Shown one piece after another: positions 1 through 9,342 of a stretch of DNA of 64,000 bases (the stretch's first letter is position 1; each line of letters begins with the position of its first letter). The notes below the pieces were generated by a model. The model worked only from the letters and a program-made list of their open reading frames with translations. It was not told the origin of the DNA and searched no databases. Source of the DNA: Desulfohalovibrio reitneri (GTDB lineage: Bacteria > Desulfobacterota > Desulfovibrionia > Desulfovibrionales > Desulfovibrionaceae); the NCBI RefSeq assembly GCF_000711295.1, contig NZ_JOMJ01000003.1, positions 757,001 to 821,000 of the forward strand, given 5' to 3'. The translations under genes and the position numbers were made by a program.

Positions 1-221
1 TAGGAGCGCTTGGCGATCTCGGCGAAGAGGATGATGGTCACCCAGCGGGCGGCCGGGCCGATTCCCTGGCCGATGACCAGTTGCAGGTACATCGAGCCCG
101 GCATCATCAAGAAGCCGATGAATACGGCTCCGATCAGGGTCTTCCAATCGAAGCCCTCTTCGAATTTCTCGGGCGGCTTCAGCAGGTCCCGATATTCTTG
201 AAGTTCCTTGTCGTCGTGCAT
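1..221 (-). CDS. OPT/DUF6785-like membrane transporter, N-terminal part only (runs off left edge)
   Basis: Only the first 73 or so codons are in the window; the ATG is at 221-219 on the minus strand. The N-terminus is short, charged and cytoplasmic (about 25 residues, starting MHDDKELQEYRDLL). It is followed by a hydrophobic stretch containing GSMYLQLVIGQGIGPAA and then FAEIAKRS, the sort of start seen in OPT/DUF6785-type multi-membrane transporters. It begins 14 bases after the stop of the 660-residue transporter upstream and is almost certainly its operon partner, so the locus would carry two related transporters. Family assignment rests on these segments and the context; substrate is unknown. 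Confidence 0.6.
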   Translation of the reverse strand, partial: MHDDKELQEYRDLLKPPEKFEEGFDWKTLIGAVFIGFLMMPGSMYLQLVIGQGIGPAARWVTIILFAEIAKRS

Positions 222-235
222 TCGCTCGTCCCGAA

Positions 236-2218
236 TCAGTCAGGCAGGACCTGGTAGGTCAGGCCGGTCTCCATGCTGACCAGCGCCCATATGCCGCCCA
301 TGAGAAAGTCGCCCAGTATGAGGCCGAAGAACAGGAAGCGCACCTTGCGGTAGAGGTTGATGCCGCCGTAGCGCAGGCAGAGCTGATTGGCGGCCCAGCC
401 CACCAGAAAGTTGAACCACAGGTAGCGCATGGCCGTTGAATAGATGACCAGGTAGCCGATGGGGTGCAGCGGCCACCAGTAGAAGCGGCGGTAGCAGAGG
501 ATGAGGGTGGTCATGACTAGGCCGCCGATGACGGCGAAGGTGATGACCCATTCCTGCGGGCCGAGGGGGGCGTCCACCAGCCGCTTGACGTTCTCGTACA
601 CGCTCATGGTGGTGCGCTGGGCCCAGATGAGTTCCAGTTCCCGCAGGCCGTACTTGTAGCAAAGGGCCAGCATGGCTGCGAAAGAGACCAGTACGCCGAG
701 GAAGATGACGGCCATGACGCCGATGAGCAGCAGGCGGCGGTTGCGCACACGCTCGGAGATCTTGGCGCTGTGGATGAGCGAGGGCATGAGGGATTCGCGC
801 AGATCCAGGAAAAGAACCTTTTGGGCCACCCCCGCCAGCAGCAGCCCCGCGCTGGAGAAGAACTTGGAGCCGAAGATGGCCAGCAGTCCGTCAATGGGCG
901 CGGCCGTAAGGGTGAAGTAGGCTAGGCCGCCCTGGGTGATGACCCGGCTGGCCACCAGGGTTATGACCAGGAACATGCCCACAGTGACAACGGCCGGAAG
1001 CAGGTTCATGCCGAAATAGATGCACCATCCGGCCAGCAGGCCGAAGCCGATCACAAAGCCCCAGAAGGCGGTTCGCACCTCCATCCATTCGGATTCGCTG
1101 CGCTCCACTTTGCCTCGGCTGAAGGCGCTGCGCAGAATGAAGGCGATGTGTCCGCGTCCCAGCCAAAGGAGGAAAAGGAAGAAGATGCCGTAGGCGCCGA
1201 TCATCTGGGTTTCTTCCACCATGGCCAGGGTTGGGCCGAAGGTCACGCCCAGGGCGGAGGAGGGCAGTCCCAGGCCCATGACATCGAACACGCCGAACAT
1301 GAGCCCGCCCAGCAGGTAGAAGAACCACATGGAGAAGGAAATCTGCCTCGTGGTCAGGAAGGCGAAGCCGATGAACGCCGGGTAGATGTAGATGCGCAGC
1401 TTGTAGAAGCCGGAAAAGAGCCCGTACTTGGAGAAGTATTTGCCCGCGAAGATGAAGGTGGGGATCTGAGGAATCTGCGGGTAGAAATGGTTGAGCCCGT
1501 TGATGAGGTGCAGAAAGCAGGTCAGCCCCAGCCCGATGAGGAAATAGCGGTTGGTGAAGAAGTCCTTGAGGGCGTTCTGGTCGAAGTATTCGGTCATCAG
1601 CTGCGGCAGGCGCAGCAGAGGAAAGTTGACCCGCTCGTTCTCCACCCACTGCCTAGCCACCAAGTTGGTCAGGCAGATCATCACGAAGTAGGCCAGGAAG
1701 ATGAACACGCCCCACCACAGGAAGGGGGCCACCCAGGCCGACAGCGGAGCGTTGGACAGCACCTCCAGGGGGCCCATGGTGATGCCGCCCTCGATGCCGT
1801 CGTACAATTGCTCCACCGCCTTGTTGTCCGCCGGGTAGAGCTTGTCCGGCAGCAGGGGGCCGAGTACTTCCCTGAAGCGGTTGCCCGGCGTGGCGAAGTG
1901 CAGGGGGACGGTGAGATTGAGCAGGAAGGTGCGGACAAGTCCCGTATAGGGGATGCCGGAGACCAGCACCATGAGTATCCAGGATACCAGCAGTTCCAGC
2001 CCGCGAAAGACCGGCGGCCGTCTGGTGAGCCAGGACAGTCCCGCGGTCAGCACCGTGAGCCAGATCATGATGAAGAAGGGAGCCAGGGGGAAGTGCCCGC
2101 CACCCAGCAGCGTGGCCCGCATGAGCATGTTGTTGTACGGGGTGGCCCAGGCGATGAGCAGGCCGCCCAGCACTCCGAGCAGCACGGCCCGCAGGCGTAT
2201 GGAGTTTTGCGCAGCCAT
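236..2218 (-). CDS. DUF6785/OPT-like polytopic membrane transporter
   Basis: The 660-residue product is almost entirely hydrophobic with roughly a dozen or more membrane segments. The N-terminal TM lies near residues 10-27 and a long loop near residues 105-150 holds the motif ATPGNRF. The length and the repeated aromatic membrane segments fit the DUF6785/DUF6784 group, which is distantly related to oligopeptide/metal-chelate (OPT) transporters. The gene starts 3 bases after the stop of the giant peptidase-like permease and is followed at once by a second transporter of the same type. Substrate is not known; coupling to peptides or lipopeptides is inference from the neighbours. Confidence 0.7.
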   Translation of the reverse strand: MAAQNSIRLRAVLLGVLGGLLIAWATPYNNMLMRATLLGGGHFPLAPFFIMIWLTVLTAGLSWLTRRPPVFRGLELLVSWILMVLVSGIPYTGLVRTFLLNLTVPLHFATPGNRFREVLGPLLPDKLYPADNKAVEQLYDGIEGGITMGPLEVLSNAPLSAWVAPFLWWGVFIFLAYFVMICLTNLVARQWVENERVNFPLLRLPQLMTEYFDQNALKDFFTNRYFLIGLGLTCFLHLINGLNHFYPQIPQIPTFIFAGKYFSKYGLFSGFYKLRIYIYPAFIGFAFLTTRQISFSMWFFYLLGGLMFGVFDVMGLGLPSSALGVTFGPTLAMVEETQMIGAYGIFFLFLLWLGRGHIAFILRSAFSRGKVERSESEWMEVRTAFWGFVIGFGLLAGWCIYFGMNLLPAVVTVGMFLVITLVASRVITQGGLAYFTLTAAPIDGLLAIFGSKFFSSAGLLLAGVAQKVLFLDLRESLMPSLIHSAKISERVRNRRLLLIGVMAVIFLGVLVSFAAMLALCYKYGLRELELIWAQRTTMSVYENVKRLVDAPLGPQEWVITFAVIGGLVMTTLILCYRRFYWWPLHPIGYLVIYSTAMRYLWFNFLVGWAANQLCLRYGGINLYRKVRFLFFGLILGDFLMGGIWALVSMETGLTYQVLPD

Positions 2219-2221
2219 GGT

Positions 2222-5200
2222 CTAGCCGGTCCCCCTGGGATGTTCTTCCATGAATCTGTGCAGCACGTCCTCGTAGCTCTTTTGGGCCTGGGGTTCCAGC
2301 GAGCGCCAGACCAGAAGCTGTTTGCGGATGTCGTTGAGGAAGTTCTTGTTGATGCGACGCCAGACGCTGGCCTCGCCCGACTCGCGGGTGATGCGGATCT
2401 GGATCTCCAGGAAGCCTTCCTGCTCGGCCGAGGGGCAGAAGATCAGTTCCGTGGTCTGTTTGACTCCGAAGTCGAAGGGAGCCAGCCAGATGCGGGCGCG
2501 CAGGTTGAGGCAGGGGTCGCCGTCCCGTTCCTCCATGGCCTTGCGGCTCAGGGAGGGGTCCTTGGGCAGGGCGGGGCAGGCGAATGAGCAGCCGATGTCG
2601 TCGGCGCAGAAGAGGCCGTGGGTCACGTCCTGGTGGGCCATGTAGTAGTCCAGCAAAAATCCGCCGATGCATTCCTGCTCCGGGTACTTGAGCAGGAAGG
2701 GCAGGGTCATGAATACTTCGCTGCCTTCGCCCTCCGGCATGGTCCAGGAGCGGTTCACGTCCGGTATGGCGATGTCCGCGGCCACCTTGGAAGGATAGAT
2801 GACCGAGATAAGCGTCACGGTGATGACCAGCAGCATGGCCGCCACTCCGGCCAGGGAGGAGTAGTTGGCCGTCATGCCGGACCACAGGGCTGTGCCAGCC
2901 AGGAAGGCGGCCGCGGTCTGAGCCAGCAGATAGCCTAGCACGGCCGAGATTACGGCGAAGGCCACCGCTTCGGCGATGAACAGGTAGGAAACGTGAGTGG
3001 GGGCCATGCCTATTGAAGTGTAAACCCCGATCTCCCGTTTGCGCTCGTACACGCTGGAGATCATGGTGTTGAGCACGATGAGCACGGCGATGATAAGGGG
3101 AATGACGATGTTGGGCACGCCGGAGTAATTGATGGCGTCGGCCGCGTGGTAGGTGTAGGTGCCGTCCGGACGGCCCGCGAACAGGGTCAGTCCGAAACGG
3201 TCCGTGAGGTGTCCTGCCAGTTCGGCCACGCTCTGGTCCTTGCCGGGCTTGACCGCGAAGCCTTTGACCTTGCCGCCCAAAGCCAGGGCCGCCTGGGAGG
3301 GGACGATGATGGTCTGGGAGCCACGCACGTGCTGGTAGCGGCTCTGGAAGGCGGAGATATCCTCGCCTGATTCGATCTCTTCCATCTCCGCCTCGGTGCG
3401 CTGGACCATGGTTTCCGAGGGATAGACCACGGGCGTGGGCGGTTCGCCGTCCAGGTCGGTGAAGGCGTCCAGCTTGTCCCCGTCGAAACACCCACTGACC
3501 TTGTAGGGAATGCCCCACAGTTCGACCGTGGCGCCTTGCGGAGCGGCAGGGTCAATGCCCAGCCTCTCGGCCAGGTCCGCCGGAAGCAGTGCGGACTCCA
3601 CATCGCCCTTGCCGAACCAGGAGCCTCCCACCAGAATGCTGTCCAGGCCTGTGACCTCGGGCTCCCGCCAGGACATGCCAACCAGGCCCCTGGCCGTCTC
3701 CAGGTCCCCGGAGCGTCCTTCGCCCGGCTCCACTGGAATGAAGGCGGCCGTTGTGCGGTCCTCGTTCTCCAGCCAGACCCGGTCCGCAACCACGGCGCCG
3801 TCATGGAACTTGTTGCGGACGATGGAATCCGCCTCGCGCGGAAGATCGGCCCAGCCGAGGCCCTTCATCATGATGCCCTGGTAGGCGGCGGTGTCCGAGA
3901 AGAGCATGGCGCTCTCGCGGCGCACGGACTTGACCGCGGTAAAGCTCATGATTGTGAAAGTCAGGATGACCAGGGTGACGATGGTCAGGGACGTGCGGAT
4001 CTTGCGGCGGCGTAGGTTGGTCACGCCGATGACGAAGGCCGCGGAGAAGGCCCGCAGACGGCTGACCTCCGAGGAGGTGATGTGCCCGGAACGCTTCTGG
4101 ATCTTCTCCATCTCCTGCTCGAAACGGCGGAAGATGATGAGCGAGACGAAGGCGGATAGCCCCACGATGAAAAAGGCCAGCACGACCACCAGCGGCGAGT
4201 AGGTCAGTTGGAAGGCGGGGTGGACCGAGTAGATGACCGCGATGACCGCTGCGAGGATGACAAGAAAGCCGATGATGCGGCGGTGGATGTCCGCCGAGGC
4301 GAAGACGATGCGCTCTGCGCAGTAAGCAAAGGGCACGAACAGGGCCACGTAGAAGAGCACCCCGAAGAGTACGTCCTTCTGTGTGGCCTCCACGTCGTTG
4401 TAGACGCGCTCGGCCAGGGCCCATGATGTCCTGGAGTTTTCCAGGAAGGCGCTGTAACGCTTTTCCTCCAGGGCGCGGGTGGCTTCGGCCAGGTCGCGTT
4501 TGCCCCGTTGCTGCAATTCCCTGATGCGCTGGTTGACGATGCCGTGGGTCTCGAGGTTTTCGATGCGCGGATCGAGAAGGGACCACATGTCCATGGCCAC
4601 GCGGTACTCCGTGGCCTTGATGCGCGGCCATTCCTTGGGCAGGTAGCCGGTTCCCCTGGGGCCCTCGCCCTTGGCCCCGGTGAGGATGAGCTTGCGTTTG
4701 AGCACCGTGTCCGAGAGGGTCATCTTCATTGGGATGCCCGTGGGCAGGTAGATGGAGGCCATGGTGGAGTCGCGGGTATCGATGCGCGAATACCAGTAGC
4801 GGATGGGTTCGGACTCCCGCCGCCCGTCGTACAGTTCCAGCTTGGTCATCCAGTTGAAGGTGCGCGGTTCAAGCAGGCCGAACAAGGTGATCTGGTCGGC
4901 GTTGAACATGACCACGTCGGTTTCCATCTGCCGCCGGTACATCTTCACCCGGTAGGAATCCTTGCCGGTGAGCGGCTTGTCGATGGCCCAGACGACCTCT
5001 CCGGTGCGCTCGTCGAAGCGGTACCCCTCCAGAACCATCTTGTGGTAGGTGTTCTTCTTGTCCGCGATGCCCGTGTAGCGGAACTGACCGGCTGTGTCGG
5101 CCATGGCGTAGAAGATGGCCGGTCCCTGGTAGGCCTGCACCACGGTGCCGGGGGCGGGCTGTTCCGCGAACAATTCCCCCTGCCGCTGCAGGTTGGCCCG

Positions 5201-7036
5201 GCCGATGAGTTCGGCCAGCCCATAGCGCGGCAGCTCCCAGTAGAGATTGTCCTCGACCGTGGCCAGGTGGCCCAGCAGTCCCTTGACCAGGGTTGTCTGC
5301 TTGCGCAGGGATTCGAAGTTCACTCTGTCCGGGGTGTCGTGGGGAGTGCCCCAAGTGGGCCGAGCGTCCTCGGTGGTGGCCAGGGTCAGGCCCAGGTAGC
5401 CGGCCAGGGCCGAGACTTCGCCGCCCATGAAGGGCTTGTCCAGGAAATAGGTTCGCCAGGGGCGCAGCCGCGAGGGCCGCAAGGTCTCCTGGTAGAGGTC
5501 CAGGCCCTGCTCCGCCTGTACCTTCTCCGCGCCGTCCTTCAGAATACGGGCGATGATGTTGTAATCGGGGTGGCGGTTGCGGTCGGGGCGTATGTCGTAC
5601 ATGAAGCCGTAGTCGAAGGCTCCCACGCCATGTCCGTGGCTGGAAAGGTGCAGAGAGACCATGACCGGGGTTTCGTGCCGGGCGAATACAGCCCGCGCCC
5701 TGCGCCCCGATTTGGCCGCTTCGAGCTGGGTCTGTGCGTCCTCGAAAGCCGCCCGTTGGTCTTTTATGGCATCTGGCCGGAATCCCTGCACGATCTCCAG
5801 GGCCTTTCCGGTGAGTTGAGCGAAAGAGCCGGTGGAGGCGATGTCCCGCAACAGCATGCGGCGGTTGACCAGCCTGTTGATTTCTTGGTCCTTGTCCTTG
5901 TTGCCTTGCAGCCGCAAACGCTGCAAGCGGGTGGAGATGGCGTCGATGGCATTGCGTACCCTGTAGTCCAGAGCCTCGCCCGCCAGTTCGGCGTCCCTGC
6001 CGGTCAGTTCCCGTAAGGGGACACCGGACCGAAGGACCTCCAGGCTGGCCTTGGCGCGTTGCGCACGCCGCTGTTGCTTGCGGACGATCTCCTTGAGACG
6101 CAGGGACTTGACCTTGACCGACCAGACGAAGTCGCGCCAGCCCGCCTGGGCATGTCCCTGCCCGGCCGAAGCCACTAGGACAACGCTGCGGGCGGGCGGG
6201 TTTTCCTTGAAGTATTTGGCCACTTCCAGCAGGGCGGCGATGGAGCAGGCCTCGTCCGCGCCGGGGGATTCGCCGGGCAGGTAGTTGGAGGAGTCGTAGA
6301 AGGCCTGCACGCCCAGCATCTGTTCCTTGAGCTGCGGGTCGGTGCCCTCGATGACCGCGTAGACGTTTTCCCCGCGTACCCGCTCCCAATTGATGCGGGA
6401 GCGCACCGTGGCCTCCGAGGCCAACTCTCCGGCAGGGGCTTGGCGGAAGTCGGGAAAGAGGGAGCGGAAGCGCTCGCCCTGCATGACGAAGATGGGGAAC
6501 TGGACCGGTGTCAGTTCCTTCTTGTCCTCATAATATCCTTTGGGGTTGTCATTGAAATCCACCAGGATGCAGGCCCTGGCCCCCAGCATGGCAGCGTTTT
6601 TCCAGTGTTTGCCCGAAACCTGGTTCATAACCACGATGGCGTCTTCGATCCGGCGGCCGTTCATTTCGGCCAGGCTGCCCCCCTCTACCCAGATGAGGGG
6701 GCCGGAGTATCCCTCCGGAGGGATGGTCTGCGGAGTGACGGAGTTGTAGAGCAGGGGGTTGAGATCGATTTGCTCCCCGCGCGCCGGAAGCTCCAGGCTG
6801 GAGCCACGATGGACACGCTTGGGGTAGTGGAAAATCTGGCGGTCAGTTGAATAGCCCAGTTTCGTGAACACGGATTCCACGTGGTCGGCGGCCTTGGCCG
6901 CCCCCGGGCTGTCGAAGGAGCGGTCGCCCCACTGGCTGAACAACTCCACCGTGTCGCGCGTGTCGGCCCCGGCGTCCGTGGCCGCCAGGCCCAGTGCCAG
7001 GCAAGCCAGAAGAAGCAGACTGGCTACTCGTCTCAT
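2222..7036 (-). CDS. Giant fusion: signal peptide, M28-peptidase-like domain, FtsX-type ABC permease, cytoplasmic Cys-containing tail
   Basis: The 1604-residue protein begins with a signal peptide (residues 1-24). Residues about 25-600 resemble an M28 zinc aminopeptidase: AFYDSS at 245-250, GADEAC at 259-264, a Rossmann-like ASAGQGH at 289-295 and WGTPHDTPD at 562-570. A charged helical insertion occupies about 305-450. A further periplasmic region runs to about 880. TM segments lie near 886-906, 920-937 and 947-968, then an FtsX permease with TMs near 1016-1035, 1307-1325, 1349-1370 and 1395-1415; residues 1330-1345 hold the usual cytoplasmic coupling sequence (ERKREIGVYTSIGM). A 170-residue cytoplasmic tail has six Cys. 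The normal M28 metal ligands (His of AHxDS, the EE pair, the C-terminal His) are replaced, so it is probably not an active peptidase. Its start overlaps the ATPase stop by 4 bases. Confidence 0.8.
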   Translation of the reverse strand: MRRVASLLLLACLALGLAATDAGADTRDTVELFSQWGDRSFDSPGAAKAADHVESVFTKLGYSTDRQIFHYPKRVHRGSSLELPARGEQIDLNPLLYNSVTPQTIPPEGYSGPLIWVEGGSLAEMNGRRIEDAIVVMNQVSGKHWKNAAMLGARACILVDFNDNPKGYYEDKKELTPVQFPIFVMQGERFRSLFPDFRQAPAGELASEATVRSRINWERVRGENVYAVIEGTDPQLKEQMLGVQAFYDSSNYLPGESPGADEACSIAALLEVAKYFKENPPARSVVLVASAGQGHAQAGWRDFVWSVKVKSLRLKEIVRKQQRRAQRAKASLEVLRSGVPLRELTGRDAELAGEALDYRVRNAIDAISTRLQRLRLQGNKDKDQEINRLVNRRMLLRDIASTGSFAQLTGKALEIVQGFRPDAIKDQRAAFEDAQTQLEAAKSGRRARAVFARHETPVMVSLHLSSHGHGVGAFDYGFMYDIRPDRNRHPDYNIIARILKDGAEKVQAEQGLDLYQETLRPSRLRPWRTYFLDKPFMGGEVSALAGYLGLTLATTEDARPTWGTPHDTPDRVNFESLRKQTTLVKGLLGHLATVEDNLYWELPRYGLAELIGRANLQRQGELFAEQPAPGTVVQAYQGPAIFYAMADTAGQFRYTGIADKKNTYHKMVLEGYRFDERTGEVVWAIDKPLTGKDSYRVKMYRRQMETDVVMFNADQITLFGLLEPRTFNWMTKLELYDGRRESEPIRYWYSRIDTRDSTMASIYLPTGIPMKMTLSDTVLKRKLILTGAKGEGPRGTGYLPKEWPRIKATEYRVAMDMWSLLDPRIENLETHGIVNQRIRELQQRGKRDLAEATRALEEKRYSAFLENSRTSWALAERVYNDVEATQKDVLFGVLFYVALFVPFAYCAERIVFASADIHRRIIGFLVILAAVIAVIYSVHPAFQLTYSPLVVVLAFFIVGLSAFVSLIIFRRFEQEMEKIQKRSGHITSSEVSRLRAFSAAFVIGVTNLRRRKIRTSLTIVTLVILTFTIMSFTAVKSVRRESAMLFSDTAAYQGIMMKGLGWADLPREADSIVRNKFHDGAVVADRVWLENEDRTTAAFIPVEPGEGRSGDLETARGLVGMSWREPEVTGLDSILVGGSWFGKGDVESALLPADLAERLGIDPAAPQGATVELWGIPYKVSGCFDGDKLDAFTDLDGEPPTPVVYPSETMVQRTEAEMEEIESGEDISAFQSRYQHVRGSQTIIVPSQAALALGGKVKGFAVKPGKDQSVAELAGHLTDRFGLTLFAGRPDGTYTYHAADAINYSGVPNIVIPLIIAVLIVLNTMISSVYERKREIGVYTSIGMAPTHVSYLFIAEAVAFAVISAVLGYLLAQTAAAFLAGTALWSGMTANYSSLAGVAAMLLVITVTLISVIYPSKVAADIAIPDVNRSWTMPEGEGSEVFMTLPFLLKYPEQECIGGFLLDYYMAHQDVTHGLFCADDIGCSFACPALPKDPSLSRKAMEERDGDPCLNLRARIWLAPFDFGVKQTTELIFCPSAEQEGFLEIQIRITRESGEASVWRRINKNFLNDIRKQLLVWRSLEPQAQKSYEDVLHRFMEEHPRGTG

Positions 7037-7770
7037 GCCCTGGCGGACACCTCGCCCACCTGGATGTCCAGGTCCTCGCGATTCTCGATCTTGTCTATCT
7101 TGCCGTCCACGATCCAGACCACCCGGTCGGAGACGTTGAGCATTTTGTAGTCGTGTGTGGCGGTGATGATGGTCACGCCGCGTTCCTGGCTGAGGTTCTT
7201 GAGCAACTCGATGATCTCCGCGCCCGTGGTCAGGTCCAGGTTGCCGGTGGGTTCGTCCGCCAGAATGATATTGGGGGAATTGGCCAGCGCGCGGGCCACG
7301 GCAACGCGCTGTTGCTGGCCGCCGGAGAGTTCCTGCGGCTTATGGTTGTAGCGTCCCTCCAGCCCCACCAGGTTGAGCAGCTCCACGCCCTTGTCCTGGG
7401 CGTCGTCCTCGTTCATGCCACCGAAGGTCATGGGAAGGGTGACGTTCTCCAGGGCGGTCATGACCTGGATGAGATTGAAGGTCTGGAAGATGTAGCCGAT
7501 CTTGCGGTTGCGCAGCCAGGCCAGCTCAAAGGCGTCCAGCTGGGCGATGTCCACTTCGTCGATGAAGACCTTGCCCTCGGTTGGTTTGTCCAGTCCGCCG
7601 ATCATGTTGAATAGTGTGGACTTGCCCGAGCCGGAGGGACCCATGATGGAGAGGTATTCCCCAGTACGCACTTCCAGGGAGACGCCCTTGAGGGCCTCCA
7701 CCACGTGCTTGCCCATGGTGAAATTCTTCTTCACGTGGCTGACGCGAACGATGACGTGGCCTTCGGCCAT
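7033..7770 (-). CDS. ABC transporter ATP-binding protein, LolD/MacB type
   Basis: This 245-residue ATPase powers the FtsX-type permeases on either side. Walker A is GPSGSGKST at 44-52, the signature LSGGQ at 148-152, and Walker B ends in D172-E173 (ILADEP), with the H-loop His in TATHD. The family (LolD, MacB, FtsE) works by mechanotransmission: ATP use in the cytoplasm drives movement of periplasmic domains instead of moving substrate through a pore. The gene is 4 bases from the permease upstream and overlaps the giant permease downstream by 4 bases, so all three are translated together. Confidence 0.92.
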   Translation of the reverse strand: MAEGHVIVRVSHVKKNFTMGKHVVEALKGVSLEVRTGEYLSIMGPSGSGKSTLFNMIGGLDKPTEGKVFIDEVDIAQLDAFELAWLRNRKIGYIFQTFNLIQVMTALENVTLPMTFGGMNEDDAQDKGVELLNLVGLEGRYNHKPQELSGGQQQRVAVARALANSPNIILADEPTGNLDLTTGAEIIELLKNLSQERGVTIITATHDYKMLNVSDRVVWIVDGKIDKIENREDLDIQVGEVSARA

Positions 7771-7774
7771 GGAA

Positions 7775-8464
7775 TCACTCCTCCGCCCGCATGGCCTCCA
7801 CGGGGCGCATGCGGGCCGCGACCAGTGCGGGATAGAAAACGCCGATCAGGCTCAGCCCCAGGCCGATGCCCACGGAAGCCAACAGGGACAGAACGAAATC
7901 AAGGCCGGGCATATGGACCATGGCCGACCAGCCGAACCGAAGCAGGCCCACGAGAAGGCCAATCAGACCGCCCAGCACAGCTCCGATGAGCGCTCCGGCA
8001 ACGCCCTGCATGCCCGCCTCCAGGAGGAAGAGGCGCAACACAAAGCTGTCCAGGGCGCCCAGGCATTTCATGGTCCCGATCTCCCGAAAGCGCTCGGTCA
8101 CGGCCATGAGTTGCGCGTTGACGATGCCCACGGCGCAGACCAGCAGGGAAAGGACCACAATCCAGCGTGACTTGGCCCCGCTGCCGACGTCCTCCGCCCC
8201 GGTTGGGACGTCGAACCCGGCGTCTTCAAGTTGGAGGCGTATGTTTGGCAGGCCGGAGTCGAGCAAACCTGAGGCGATGTCCGCGGAAACCAGAATAAAG
8301 GACAGGAAGGCCACGGCCAGAACCAGGGTCATGACCGTGATGCAGTTGCGAAAGAACCGCACCTTGAGGCTTTTGATGCTGATGTCGAGGGATTTGCGAA
8401 AAGGAAGAACGACTTCCTTGCGCACATCCTGCTCGAACCCGCCGCCCTGGTTCGCGCTGTTCAT
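7775..8464 (-). CDS. FtsX/MacB-like ABC permease, small form
   Basis: The 229-residue inner-membrane protein has an N-terminal cytoplasmic segment and a TM near residues 40-65. A short periplasmic loop (about 50 residues, much smaller than in MacB) follows, then three TMs near 105-125, 150-180 and 190-215. The coupling sequence TERFREIGTMKCLGA and the C-terminal PALVAARMRPVEAMR are typical of FtsX-family permeases. It is the first gene of the minus-strand locus and probably pairs with the permease half of the giant protein to make a heterodimer on the ATPase. Which lipid, lipoprotein or peptide it handles is unknown. Confidence 0.85.
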   Translation of the reverse strand: MNSANQGGGFEQDVRKEVVLPFRKSLDISIKSLKVRFFRNCITVMTLVLAVAFLSFILVSADIASGLLDSGLPNIRLQLEDAGFDVPTGAEDVGSGAKSRWIVVLSLLVCAVGIVNAQLMAVTERFREIGTMKCLGALDSFVLRLFLLEAGMQGVAGALIGAVLGGLIGLLVGLLRFGWSAMVHMPGLDFVLSLLASVGIGLGLSLIGVFYPALVAARMRPVEAMRAEE

Positions 8465-8515
8465 TCGTCCATGCCGGGTTGGGTTGCCAGTGGGACCATC
8501 GTGAAAACCCTACCC

Positions 8516-8545
8516 AAAAAAGAGTTCTTTGCAAACGACGAACTT
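8516..8545 (-). terminator. Possible intrinsic terminator of the glycan operon
   Basis: Read on the minus strand, a 5-bp inverted repeat (AGTTC/GAACT, plus-strand 8523-8544) with a loop containing TTTGCAAA is followed by a run of six T (8521-8516). It lies just past the deacetylase stop and before the ABC locus. The stem is short and AT-rich, so termination may be leaky. Confidence 0.35.
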
Positions 8546-8556
8546 GTGAAGAATGG

Positions 8557-9342
8557 TTAAATCATTTCACGGGCGTTGACGAAGCGTACCCGGTCGTATT
8601 CAGCCAGCGAGTCCAGCAAACGCTCCAGAAAGGAGAAGGCCGCCCCGTTCATGCGTTGGTGGTGCAGCATAAGCCCGCATTCGCCGCGGGATACCGCCCG
8701 GGACAGCTGCGATAGCAATCCCGCCAGGCAGTCTTCGGGAGACTCTTCCTTGCGGGTGTGCAGGTCCACGTTGACGGGTATCCCCCGCATGCCAGGAGGA
8801 AGCGGCGGTCCTTCCCCGCACCAGCGGGAAACGGCTCGGAAACCGGCCCTGGCCAGCATGTCCAGGGTTTCGGCGTCGGTGCGGTTCCAGGGCGGAGTGA
8901 ACAGCGGGTGGAAATATTGGCCCAGGTAGCGGGTGAGGATGTCGCGCCCCCGCTCGATGCGCCGGCCTTTCTCCTCCAGGGGCACGTCGTGCCCGAATTC
9001 GGATTTCTTGCCGCGCTGCTGCGTGTTGGCGTGGCGGAAGCCGTGCTGGTGCAGGCAGAAGATCTCTTCGGCCGGGTCCAGAGTACGGAAAAAATCCCTG
9101 TGGCGCATGGGCAGCCAAGTGGGCACCACCGCCAGGGCCAGGGGCACGGAACGGCGCCGGAAGACATCCAGCAGTTCCGGAAAGCCACGACCGGGCATGC
9201 CGATGTCGTCGGCCCGCACGAAGACGGAGACCGGGCCGCCGCGCTCCTCCATGGCCCTGTCCAGAACGTGTTCGAGCCGCGCCTCCAGATCAGCGGGCGG
9301 ATCGCGATAAAGGGCGCAGGGCGTGTGGCTCAGGGCCATCAC
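8557..9342 (-). CDS. Polysaccharide deacetylase family protein
   Basis: The 261-residue protein has the NodB-fold metal motif in recognisable form: D45-D46 in VRADDIG and the HxxxH pair H100/H104 in HQHGFRHAN, with TPPWN downstream as the substrate-groove motif and a late LHHQRMN segment. It would remove N-acetyl groups from a hexosamine in a glycan. There is no clear signal peptide, which suggests action on a cytoplasmic (lipid-linked or nucleotide-linked) sugar. It is the last gene of the minus-strand glycan operon and overlaps the glycosyltransferase stop by 4 bases. The exact glycan is unknown. Confidence 0.8.
   Translation of the reverse strand: MMALSHTPCALYRDPPADLEARLEHVLDRAMEERGGPVSVFVRADDIGMPGRGFPELLDVFRRRSVPLALAVVPTWLPMRHRDFFRTLDPAEEIFCLHQHGFRHANTQQRGKKSEFGHDVPLEEKGRRIERGRDILTRYLGQYFHPLFTPPWNRTDAETLDMLARAGFRAVSRWCGEGPPLPPGMRGIPVNVDLHTRKEESPEDCLAGLLSQLSRAVSRGECGLMLHHQRMNGAAFSFLERLLDSLAEYDRVRFVNAREMI

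Noticed and set aside
1148-2587. 479-codon plus-strand open frame across the OPT-like and giant permease genes
   Set aside because: Low-complexity Gln/Glu/Gly-rich translation with no start signals, opposite two clear genes.
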